Origin: Colivivens sp963594655 | GTDB taxonomy: Bacteria; Bacteroidota; Bacteroidia; Bacteroidales; Bacteroidaceae | Direction of reading: 5' to 3' | Length of the DNA stretch: 11,248 nt | NCBI GenBank assembly: GCA_963594655.1 | Contig: CAVBFD010000056.1 | Location: 1 to 11,248 of the forward strand | Shown here: positions 5,264 through 11,248 of the stretch, piece by piece | Position numbering within the stretch: the first letter of the stretch is position 1 | Layout of the letters: each line of letters opens with the position of its first letter | The notes under the pieces: generated by a model | The model's database searches: none | Told to the model about the DNA's origin: nothing | What the model saw: only the letters and a program-made list of their open reading frames with translations | Translations under genes and position numbers: made by a program

Positions 5264-5944
5264 ATGATAGCGACACTCGATTATATCCAACGGAAGTTTC
5301 AGGAATACAATGCGGTGATGTTTGAGGGGAGGTTACAGCCGCTGCCCTTCAGGCTCAGTAGTGCCAGGACGTTCCTTGGCGCGGTGAAATGCCGACGGAA
5401 ACGGCAGTTTGACGGAACTTGGCATTACAGTGACTTCGTGTTTGTGATCAGCGCAAAGGTAAGCCTACCGGAAGATGTTGTGGAGGACACTATCATACAT
5501 GAGATGATCCACTACTGGATATTCTCCAACCAGATGCAGGACAGTGGACCTCACGGCCACATCTTCAAGGGGAAGATGGAGGAGATAAACACGCGCTTCG
5601 ACCGTCATGTCTCTGTGCGACACAGAAACACCAAGACGGATTGGGACAATGACAGGGAAGTCCGGCAACACCTTATATGTATATCCAAGTTGCGTGGCGA
5701 CAGGACAGGTATCACCATCGCGAACAGGAGCAAACTCTTCATGCTGTGGGACTCGCTTCCCAAAATACCGCAGGTCTTGGAATGTCGTTGGTACTCCTCC
5801 CTTGACCCTTTCTTCAACCGCTATCCACGGTCTTCCTCACTGAAGATTTACCATATCTCACCGGATGACCTTGAAGAACACCGCAAGGACTTCGTGCCAA
5901 TGGTGAGGGATGGCAATACTGTAAGGATAGAAAAAACACCTTAG
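5264..5944 (+). CDS. SprT-like zinc metalloprotease domain protein
   Basis: The 226-residue product has the SprT-like core. It begins with a helix ending NAVMFEGRLQPLPFRLS, which is typical of the family. The zinc site HEMIH follows at residues 79-83, with the likely third ligand His97 in SGPHGHIFKGKMEEIN. Glu80 would be the catalytic residue. Eukaryotic relatives (SPRTN) cleave DNA-protein crosslinks; bacterial members are little studied, so substrate and role are open. The usual C-terminal zinc ribbon with paired cysteines is absent; residues 120-226 have no motif I recognise. Transcription comes from the consensus promoter at 5172-5203. The stop TAG (5942-5944) lies inside the stem of a bidirectional terminator shared with the convergent metallopeptidase gene. 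ATG 5264 is the only start consistent with the promoter and the family N-terminus. Confidence 0.85.
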   Translation: MIATLDYIQRKFQEYNAVMFEGRLQPLPFRLSSARTFLGAVKCRRKRQFDGTWHYSDFVFVISAKVSLPEDVVEDTIIHEMIHYWIFSNQMQDSGPHGHIFKGKMEEINTRFDRHVSVRHRNTKTDWDNDREVRQHLICISKLRGDRTGITIANRSKLFMLWDSLPKIPQVLECRWYSSLDPFFNRYPRSSSLKIYHISPDDLEEHRKDFVPMVRDGNTVRIEKTP

Positions 5945-5973
5945 GACATTTGTCTGGAGTCCTAAGGTGTTTT
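5933..5973. terminator. Bidirectional intrinsic terminator
   Basis: A perfect 15-base stem, AAAACACCTTAGGAC / GTCCTAAGGTGTTTT (5933-5947 and 5959-5973) with an 11-base loop. The ends give a short T-run in either direction. It separates the SprT-like gene (+), whose stop codon it contains, from the metallopeptidase operon ending at 5996 (-). Confidence 0.85.
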
Positions 5974-5995
5974 GTGATGTTGTCCCAATGGGGAA

Positions 5996-7987
5996 TCAGA
6001 TAACCTTTACGTTCACGATGTAGGTGACGGTGTAGTACTTGCTTGACGAGCTTGGCTTGTAACGCACACCCTGTTTGATGGTGTATGTCTTGCCTTTCGT
6101 CAAGTGACCGGGGTGCTGGCCTACGTAGCACTTGAATGTCGCTGGACGGAACTCTGCGAAGATATATGCGCTGTTGTCATATCCGCAGACGTTACCCGAC
6201 GAGTTGAACCAGTGTCCGAATACTGTGGACGAACTGGTGCTGGTAGTCGTGCCGGTGGTGACACTGGAGTTGGCCCCGATGGCAATGAATCCCGGATTGG
6301 CGGAACTGCTGCATTTGGTTGCCTGCAACTGCTTGGTTGAAAGTCCAAGCGCCCTGCTCGCAGCCTCCATGTCGTACTGTACGACCACTGACGAATAGCT
6401 GCTGCCATCGTATGCCAGTTCGGTGTTGATGACAACGGTGGTGTCCTTGCGCACATAATCGTCAGGATACTCCTCGAAGTAACCGTACTTGTTGGTTCCT
6501 TCGAACTTCACCTGATAAGGCCACTGCTCGTCATTGGAAGGGGAGTTGTCCCATGGGTGACGCCAGTGGGATGTAGGGGCTCCGGTGACCACAAACCAAA
6601 TCTTCTCCGTACCCTGTGGCACTACAAATTTGGCTGTGCCTTCACTCTCCCTGCCCGGTTCTCCGTACACGCGTGACCCGTCAGACAGGTAAGCCACGAA
6701 TCCGTACCGCCATCCTGCTTTTCCCACGTTGTACTTGCGGTAACCCTTCTCGCCGGCAAGTCCCTTGAAGTGTGCCTTTATGGTGTCACCAGCATTGGCG
6801 GAGTTGACACGTATGTGGTTGTATCCGTAGTTTTCCACGCAGTGGGCTGAGTCCACCTGCCACAGGTAAGGGTCGTCAGCCGACTGGTTGACGTATGCCG
6901 TGTGGCAGTCGATGTAAGACGCGCCACTCTCACGTATGCCGTCGATGTCCCATGTGCAGGTGCGCCGGGCATAGTTGAATATCTCGTCGTTGAACTGAGA
7001 CTGGTCGATGCCGGTCAACCGCATGTATGCCTCCACCGGGTCTTCCGGGTAGGTCTCCTCACGCCAGAGCTTGCCGATGAACTTCATGCCGTGGAGCATG
7101 CACCAGTAGTCCTGGATGAAGTAGTTGGCGTATCGCCAGTCCTCGTGCAGCAGGTTCTTGTTGCAGCAGTTGAGGTATTCGGCGAAATAATAGTTGGTGA
7201 ACTGCTGTTCGGGGTACACCTTGAAGGCTTGCCACTGGGCGCAGCTCTCCCACCATGCGCATCCGCCGGAACCGTTGTCGCCGAAACCGTACCTCCATCC
7301 GTGTTTGTCGCCGAGGTCGCAACTTACCAGATACTGGAAGGAATGTCCGATCTCATGCGCCAAGGTATGGCCACCGCTTGCGTTCAGTGCCACGGGGGTA
7401 CACCACAAGGCTCCTATCTTGGTGTCGTAGCCGGATCCGGTGGCGTTCCATCCTGTGCTGTCCGCTACGAATATCTCAATCTTGTACTTGTCGGTTGACG
7501 GTGAACTGCCTGGAACCACGAATCCCAGACTGTCGCTGTAGAATGCGAACAGGTTCTCCGCGCGTGTCAGCATAAGGTCCACGTCCAGTGAGTTGCCGGC
7601 TTTCTTCGGGTCACTGCCGAGCTTCGGTCCCCAGAACACTATGAAGTGTTCGCTCTCCTTGCTGCGCTGGAAGCACCACTCGCTCGCCTCGTTGTCGAAG
7701 TTGTTGTTCCTCAGCGCACTCGGCTTGTAGAGTATCCTTCCGGGGTTGCGGAAGGTGTAGTAGTCGTACTTGCTGGCATACGTGCGTGTGGCGTGGTCCA
7801 TCTTCTTGTCGAGGTCCTTCTTATAATAAAGGTACATGGCGGCCTTGCGGAACTCAATGGAGTCGTACTGTGTCATGTCGATGATGTCATGCTCGGCAAA
7901 GCGGTCGCTGTTGTGAAGCCACAGAGTGTCCTGTGCGGAGGCGGTTGTGGAGGCAAGCGCCAACGCCCCTAAAATCCACTTTCTCAT
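5996..7987 (-). CDS. Exported zinc-metallopeptidase-like protein (DUF6055/DUF4859-like)
   Basis: The 663-residue product begins with a signal peptide (MRKWILGALALASTTASA, cut near residue 18-19), so it acts outside the inner membrane. Residues about 110-345 form a metallopeptidase-like domain. Its zinc motif is HTLAHEIGHSFQY with HEIGH at 211-215, and Glu247 in WWESCAQW is a plausible third ligand. The pattern agrees with what I recall of DUF6055 proteins. Residues 375-500 look beta-rich, possibly a jelly-roll module. Residues about 515-663 resemble DUF4859: QYDMEAASRALGLS, then VFGHWFNSSGNVCGYDN, then FAEFRPATFKCYVGQHPGHL. There is a Ser/Thr-rich linker near 573-588. Substrate is unknown; a host or dietary glycoprotein or a surface protein is possible. 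The start ATG overlaps the stop of the upstream small gene (ATGA), so translation is coupled. The protein lacks an obvious type IX sorting tail of its own. Confidence 0.8.
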   Translation of the reverse strand: MRKWILGALALASTTASAQDTLWLHNSDRFAEHDIIDMTQYDSIEFRKAAMYLYYKKDLDKKMDHATRTYASKYDYYTFRNPGRILYKPSALRNNNFDNEASEWCFQRSKESEHFIVFWGPKLGSDPKKAGNSLDVDLMLTRAENLFAFYSDSLGFVVPGSSPSTDKYKIEIFVADSTGWNATGSGYDTKIGALWCTPVALNASGGHTLAHEIGHSFQYLVSCDLGDKHGWRYGFGDNGSGGCAWWESCAQWQAFKVYPEQQFTNYYFAEYLNCCNKNLLHEDWRYANYFIQDYWCMLHGMKFIGKLWREETYPEDPVEAYMRLTGIDQSQFNDEIFNYARRTCTWDIDGIRESGASYIDCHTAYVNQSADDPYLWQVDSAHCVENYGYNHIRVNSANAGDTIKAHFKGLAGEKGYRKYNVGKAGWRYGFVAYLSDGSRVYGEPGRESEGTAKFVVPQGTEKIWFVVTGAPTSHWRHPWDNSPSNDEQWPYQVKFEGTNKYGYFEEYPDDYVRKDTTVVINTELAYDGSSYSSVVVQYDMEAASRALGLSTKQLQATKCSSSANPGFIAIGANSSVTTGTTTSTSSSTVFGHWFNSSGNVCGYDNSAYIFAEFRPATFKCYVGQHPGHLTKGKTYTIKQGVRYKPSSSSKYYTVTYIVNVKVI

Positions 7988-8427
7988 TTCTTGTAGAATT
8001 TAAGCGAAGTGTTTCCGACCTTTACTATGTACACCCCACGCTCCAGGGACGAGGTCTGCACGACGGTCATGTTGTCCGTCTTGCTGACAGTCACCTCCAT
8101 CTTGGTCCCGTCGGTCTTGTACACGCCGACAGTTCCCTCGGTTGTGTTCAGATAGAGGGCGGAGCCGTCAAACGAAGTGGTCACCTCCTTCTTGTCGTTG
8201 ATGCCCACAGCGTCAGTCTGGCTGACATAGAACTTCTGGATGTCCTCAAAGGTGAAGGCGTCGGTGTCTACCGACACTTTATTTCCCTCGAACTTCATGA
8301 CCGGATTGGTTTCACCTCCGAGGTAGTAATAGACGAGTGTCCCGTCCGTCAGGACCAGAACAAGACTCTTCGCGCTCATTGCCACTGATGCGGCAAGCAG
8401 CATTGTCAATGTAATAAGTTTTCTCAT
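7984..8427 (-). CDS. Small exported protein, coupled partner of the metallopeptidase
   Basis: The 147-residue product has a signal peptide (MRKLITLTMLLAASVAMSA, about 19 residues). The mature part is beta-rich: LVLVLTDGTLVYYYLGGE looks like the short N-terminal module seen on many Prevotella exported proteins, and the end LERGVYIVKVGNTSLKFYKK resembles type IX secretion C-terminal domains (GVYIV-x-V followed by a lysine-rich tail). Similar tails direct cargo to the outer membrane. Function is unknown. It is the first gene of a two-gene operon, and its stop overlaps the metallopeptidase start by 4 bases, implying fixed ratios and possibly a shared complex or chaperone/inhibitor role (inferred). 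Both signal peptides begin MRK. Confidence 0.78.
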   Translation of the reverse strand: MRKLITLTMLLAASVAMSAKSLVLVLTDGTLVYYYLGGETNPVMKFEGNKVSVDTDAFTFEDIQKFYVSQTDAVGINDKKEVTTSFDGSALYLNTTEGTVGVYKTDGTKMEVTVSKTDNMTVVQTSSLERGVYIVKVGNTSLKFYKK

Positions 8428-8516
8428 AAGCGTTAATTTTACAGCACTTTGGTTCTTTAGTGTATTTTTCTCTGTTTAAGGAGTGTGCCGTGTGCCGACA
8501 GACTCCGATGATGCGG

Positions 8517-8524
8517 CAAATGTA
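8517..8524 (-). promoter_or_regulatory. Possible -7 element for the exported-protein operon
   Basis: On the - strand this reads TACATTTG, a match to TAnnTTTG. The transcript would start near 8510, leaving a leader of about 80 bases before the ATG at 8427. No good -33 TTTG is found at the right spacing, so the call is tentative. Confidence 0.45.
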
Positions 8525-8605
8525 GTTATAAATTCTGACTCTGTACATACTTTCACGCATTATTTCGGGTGGGGTGGGGCATTTTCTCATTAGTTAACCC
8601 CATAT

Positions 8606-8620
8606 TGACAGTCTGTGTCA
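8606..8620. promoter_or_regulatory. Dyad TGACA-N5-TGTCA upstream of htpG
   Basis: Perfect 5-base arms with a 5-base spacer. A related dyad (GACA-TTT-TGTC core) lies with its centre 39 bases downstream. The two may be activator sites for the sigma-54-like promoter at 8669-8685. Confidence 0.4.
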
Positions 8621-8643
8621 CTCGCCGCAGGGTAGGACGGAGG

Positions 8644-8660
8644 GCGGACATTTTGTCAGC
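8644..8660. promoter_or_regulatory. Second GACA/TGTC dyad upstream of htpG
   Basis: GCGGACATTTTGTCAGC is a 17-base imperfect dyad (mismatches at the third and eighth pairs) with the core GACA-TTT-TGTC. It shares the half-site with 8606-8620. Its centre is about 19 bases before the GG of the putative -24 element. Confidence 0.4.
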
Positions 8661-8668
8661 ATGGGACC

Positions 8669-8685
8669 TTGGCACAATGTTTGTC
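8669..8685 (+). promoter_or_regulatory. Sigma-54-like promoter of htpG
   Basis: TTGGCACAATGTTTGTC fits the RpoN consensus TTGGCACG-N4-TTGCW except for A in place of the G after TGGCAC and T in place of the final C; the GG and the -12 G are 12 bases apart as required. The start point would be near 8696, about 30 bases before the ATG at 8727. No TAnnTTTG box is present between 8590 and 8726. The rest of 8428-8726 holds the divergent operon's leader and no gene. Confidence 0.45.
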
Positions 8686-8726
8686 TTTTGTTGCTGTAGA
8701 CAATAGAGTCAAACAGAATAATATAT

Positions 8727-10772
8727 ATGAAAGGAAACATTGGGGTTACGACAGAGAACATATTCCCCGTCATCAAAAAGTTCTTGTACAGCGATCACGA
8801 CATCTTTTTGCGTGAGATAGTAAGCAATGCGGTGGATGCCACACAGAAACTCCGTACTTTTGCCCAGAAGGGAGAGATGAAGGACGAACTGGGCGACCTC
8901 ACCATCCATGTGTCAGTGGACAAAGAGGCCGGAACCCTGACGGTAAGTGACCGTGGTATAGGTATGACCGAAGAGGAGATAAACCAGTACATCAACCAGA
9001 TTGCCTTCTCTTCCGCCAACGACTTCCTCGACAAGTATAAGGAGGACGCCAACGCCATCATCGGACACTTCGGACTCGGGTTCTACAGTGCCTTCATGGT
9101 GAGCAAGAAGGTGGAGATTGTCACCAAGAGCTGGAAGGAAAACAGTCAGGCCAAGAAATGGTCATGTGACGGCAGTCCAGAGTACACCATAGAGGACGCT
9201 GACAAGGAAAGCCGTGGAACGGACATCATCATGTATGTGGACGACGACTGCAAGGAGTTCCTTGAGGAGGCGCGCGTACAGTCGCTGCTCACCAAGTACT
9301 GCCATTTCCTGCCAATCAGTATCGCTTTCGGCAAGAAGAAGGAATGGAAGGACGGCAAGCAGGTGGAGACCGAAGAGGACAACATCATCAACGACACCAC
9401 ACCTCTGTGGACCAAGAAGCCTACGGACCTGAAGGATGGGGACTACAAGAAATTCTACAACGAGCTTTATCCGATGAGCGACGAGCCTCTGTTCTGGATT
9501 CACCTTAACGTGGACTTTCCGTTCCACCTCACGGGTGTCCTTTACTTCCCGAAGGTGAAGAACCATATCGAACTACAGAAGAACAAGATACAGCTCTACT
9601 GCAACCAGGTGTTTGTCACCGACAGTGTGGAGGGCATAGTGCCTGACTTCCTGACACTGCTGCACGGTGTCATCGACTCACCGGACATTCCGCTGAACGT
9701 GAGCCGCAGTTACCTGCAGAGCGACAAGAACGTGAAGAAGATCTCCACTTACATCACCAAGAAGGTGAGCGACCGTCTGCAGGGCATCTTCAAGAACGAC
9801 CGTAAGGAGTTTGAGGAGAAGTGGGACTTCATCAAGATATTCATCAACTACGGTATGCTGACGGAGACCGACTATTATGACAAGGCGAAGAACTACGCGC
9901 TGCTGAAGGACACTGAGGGCAAGTACTTCACCTATGAGGAGTACCAGACTCTGGTCAAGGACACGCAGACCGACAAGGACGGAACGACCGTGTACCTCTA
10001 TGCACAGAACAAGGACAACCAGTACTCCTACATCGAGGCGGCGAAGAAGAAGGGTTACAGTGTGCTGCTGATGGACGGGGAACTCGACTCAGCTCTGCTC
10101 GGACTGCTGGAGCAGAAGAACGAGAAGACAAGGTTCGTGCGTGTGGACTCTGATGTCATCGACAACATCATCAGGAAAGAGGACGCGGCGGACAACAAGG
10201 GAGACGAAGGCGGAATACTGAAGGACATCTTCAAGACACAGTTGCCTACTGTCGCCGGTACTGAGTTCAATGTGGAGGCTCAGGGAATGGGCGAGGGTAG
10301 TGACCCTATCGTGATAACCCAGAGTGAGTATATGCGCCGTATGAAGGATATGGCCAAGTTGCAGCAGGGCATGTCGTTCTACGGAGAGATGGCAGACATG
10401 ATGAACATCGTGGTGAACACCGACCATCCGCTCGTGAAGAAAGTGCTGGAGGCTGGCGAGACTGCCACCGCGGAGGCTCTCAAACCGATTGAGGCTGAAA
10501 TCAAGGGACTGACTGCCCGCAGGGACGCCATCAACCAGGGCAACAAGGACAAGAAGTGGGACGAGATAAGCCAGGAGAGCAAGGACGAACTCAGCAAGAC
10601 GGAGAAAGACATTGAGGAACAGAAGGGCAAGAGGACTGAGGTCATCGCCGGCTTTGCCAAGGACAATGAGGTTGTACACCAGTTGATAGACTTGGCTCTG
10701 CTTCAGAACGGACTGCTCAAGGGCGAGGCCCTGAACAAGTTCATCCACAGGAGTGTTGACATGATAAAGTAA
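8727..10772 (+). CDS. htpG: Molecular chaperone HtpG (Hsp90 family)
   Basis: This is a cytoplasmic ATP-driven chaperone that works as a dimer on late folding intermediates with DnaK. The N-terminal GHKL ATPase site is intact: FLREIVSNAVDA with Glu30, Asn34 and Asp37, then SDRGIGMT (Asp75), GHFGLGFYSAFMV from residue 113, and GTDI at 164-167. The middle domain follows (DEPLFWIHLNVDFPFHLTG, then YCNQVFVTD and PLNVSRSYLQSD). The C-terminal part carries the Bacteroidetes-type insertion rich in Lys and Glu, giving 681 residues against 624 in E. coli. The start ATG 8727 gives the exact family N-terminus (MKGNIGVTTENIFPV). Upstream lies a sigma-54-like promoter with two dyads; two hairpins follow the TAA. 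It is a single-gene unit, divergent from the exported-protein operon. Confidence 0.98.
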   Translation: MKGNIGVTTENIFPVIKKFLYSDHDIFLREIVSNAVDATQKLRTFAQKGEMKDELGDLTIHVSVDKEAGTLTVSDRGIGMTEEEINQYINQIAFSSANDFLDKYKEDANAIIGHFGLGFYSAFMVSKKVEIVTKSWKENSQAKKWSCDGSPEYTIEDADKESRGTDIIMYVDDDCKEFLEEARVQSLLTKYCHFLPISIAFGKKKEWKDGKQVETEEDNIINDTTPLWTKKPTDLKDGDYKKFYNELYPMSDEPLFWIHLNVDFPFHLTGVLYFPKVKNHIELQKNKIQLYCNQVFVTDSVEGIVPDFLTLLHGVIDSPDIPLNVSRSYLQSDKNVKKISTYITKKVSDRLQGIFKNDRKEFEEKWDFIKIFINYGMLTETDYYDKAKNYALLKDTEGKYFTYEEYQTLVKDTQTDKDGTTVYLYAQNKDNQYSYIEAAKKKGYSVLLMDGELDSALLGLLEQKNEKTRFVRVDSDVIDNIIRKEDAADNKGDEGGILKDIFKTQLPTVAGTEFNVEAQGMGEGSDPIVITQSEYMRRMKDMAKLQQGMSFYGEMADMMNIVVNTDHPLVKKVLEAGETATAEALKPIEAEIKGLTARRDAINQGNKDKKWDEISQESKDELSKTEKDIEEQKGKRTEVIAGFAKDNEVVHQLIDLALLQNGLLKGEALNKFIHRSVDMIK

Positions 10773-10776
10773 GTGA

Positions 10777-10793
10777 CTGTGCCGTCGGCACAG
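10777..10793. terminator. Small hairpin just after htpG
   Basis: CTGTGCC-GTC-GGCACAG, a 7-base perfect stem with a 3-base loop, begins 4 bases after the htpG stop. It has no T-run. It may protect the message end or act together with the longer stem at 10805-10844. Confidence 0.4.
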
Positions 10794-10804
10794 AGTACGA
10801 TAGA

Positions 10805-10844
10805 CAACGAACAAGGGCTGCCGTTTGGCAGCCCTTGTTCGTTG
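10805..10844. terminator. Strong bidirectional terminator hairpin between htpG and the convergent gene
   Basis: A perfect 18-base stem, CAACGAACAAGGGCTGCC and its complement (10827-10844), with the loop GTTT. The closing part TTGTTCGTTG is only partly U-rich. It lies between htpG (+) and the convergent gene ending at 10923 (-), the right place for a shared terminator. Confidence 0.75.
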
Positions 10845-10922
10845 GGTGTCGTGCATATTACTCTCGAAACTGCAATCACCGTCTACGTACTACCCTAAAT
10901 GGCGCACGTCCGCCCGTGCCTG

Positions 10923-11248
10923 TTACAAGTATGAAGCGATGTCCTCGGGTGACTTATTCAGGATTTTGGCAATGGCCTCGACCTGCATCCCATTCTCATG
11001 CATGGCGAGTGCGGCGGAACGGATGGACTCTTCCTGTGCTTTTACCATCATATCCAGTTCCTGGAGCGACTTCTCCTGCTCCTTGAGTGTCTTGTCTTTC
11101 TCCATGAGTGACTTTTTCTGTTCCATGAGTGACTTTTTCTGCTCCATGAGGGCTGTGTCACGTGACTCCAGTTCACGGAAGTACTCATCCTCGACATTCA
11201 TCCTGTAACGCATGTCCGGATTCGCCGCCGCAGACTGCAGACGGTGTA
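10923..11248 (-). CDS. C-terminal coiled-coil tail of a PD-(D/E)XK nuclease/transposase-like protein (5' end outside window)
   Basis: The frame is open to the right edge, so the ATG at 11213 is probably internal. The visible 107 or so residues begin HRLQSAAANPDM, then NVEDEYFRELESRDTAL, a heptad-repeat coiled coil (MEQKKSLMEQKKSLMEKD), and a small C-terminal helix-turn-helix-like segment, HENGMQVEAIAKILNKSPED, ending ASYL. Tails built this way occur on Bacteroidetes PD-(D/E)XK nuclease/transposase proteins, where the last segment resembles a degenerate DNA-binding helix pair. The nuclease core itself would lie beyond the window, so the family call is by analogy. The stop TAA is at 10923-10925, 78 bases from the shared terminator stem. 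Confidence 0.5.
   Translation of the reverse strand, partial: HRLQSAAANPDMRYRMNVEDEYFRELESRDTALMEQKKSLMEQKKSLMEKDKTLKEQEKSLQELDMMVKAQEESIRSAALAMHENGMQVEAIAKILNKSPEDIASYL
11101..11142. repeat. Two 21-base tandem repeats coding for coiled-coil heptads
   Basis: Units 11101-11121 and 11122-11142 differ only in the last base and start TCCATGAGTGACTTTTTCTG. Each encodes one heptad of the coiled coil (LMEQKKS). A partial third unit follows at 11143. In-frame 21-base units can be gained or lost without breaking the frame, so the coil length may vary between strains. Confidence 0.8.

Noticed and set aside
5047..5325. 92-codon + strand frame overlapping the SprT-like promoter and start
   Set aside because: It runs through a consensus promoter and into the SprT-like gene in another frame, with a cysteine- and proline-rich non-family sequence.
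6902..7498. 198-codon + strand frame inside the metallopeptidase gene
   Set aside because: It is a shadow of the GC-rich - strand gene, whose HEIGH motif and signal peptide fix the true frame.
8605..8638. TTGACA ... TAGGAC as a sigma-70 style promoter for htpG
   Set aside because: The spacer is 22 bases, and Bacteroidetes housekeeping promoters do not use this consensus; TTGACA is part of the TGACA/TGTCA dyad.
10089..10856. 255-codon - strand frame opposite htpG
   Set aside because: It is antisense to the conserved C-terminal part of htpG and passes through the terminator hairpins.
1..11248. tRNA, rRNA or known riboswitch
   Set aside because: I found no cloverleaf, rRNA-like or riboswitch-like segment in the gaps on either strand by eye.

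Overview
The window looks like an accessory region of a Bacteroidales chromosome, most likely Prevotella/Segatella or a near relative. Three things point that way. The HtpG is the long form with the sequence flavour of that order. Three genes carry the Bacteroidetes -7 promoter element TAnnTTTG. Two linked exported proteins have short signal peptides, and one has a C-terminus that resembles the tails of type IX-secreted proteins.

Layout, left to right. (1) 1-2102: a type II restriction-modification pair on the + strand. It consists of the C-terminal part of a 5-methylcytosine methyltransferase, cut by the window edge, and 12 bases later an MvaI/BcnI-family endonuclease gene interrupted by one in-frame TGA. 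(2) 2143-3581: a prophage scrap on the - strand. It holds the N-terminal quarter or so of a tail tape-measure protein and the C-terminal part of a small tail-region protein, in phage order. Between them, on the opposite strand and behind its own promoter, lies an intact 86-residue membrane protein gene. Both phage reading frames stop at or next to a 12-base direct repeat. (3) 3600-4230: a mostly non-coding stretch with a compact array of 22-base tandem repeats and palindromes. (4) 4234-5170: a PD-(D/E)XK nuclease/transposase-family gene with a frameshifted, decayed tail, then a small - strand remnant. (5) 5264-5944: a SprT-like zinc metalloprotease gene with a clear promoter and a shared terminator. 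(6) 8427-5996 on the - strand: a two-gene, translationally coupled operon of exported proteins, one small and one a large zinc-metallopeptidase-like protein. (7) 8727-10772: htpG, preceded by a sigma-54-like promoter with two upstream dyads. (8) 11248-10923 on the - strand: the C-terminal coiled-coil tail of another gene that resembles the PD-(D/E)XK family.

How it fits together: the left half is a patchwork of defence and mobile remnants (restriction-modification, phage tail fragments, nuclease/transposase). The right half is stable housekeeping or secreted-protein sequence (SprT-like protease, exported metallopeptidase, HtpG). Strand switches are handled by perfect-stem bidirectional hairpins at 5933-5973 and 10805-10844. 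The best candidates for something new are the small membrane gene lodged between phage tail remnants, the repeat array at 3882-3974, the interrupted restriction enzyme, and the sigma-54-like control region of htpG. All family names here come from reading the sequence by eye; no database search was possible.
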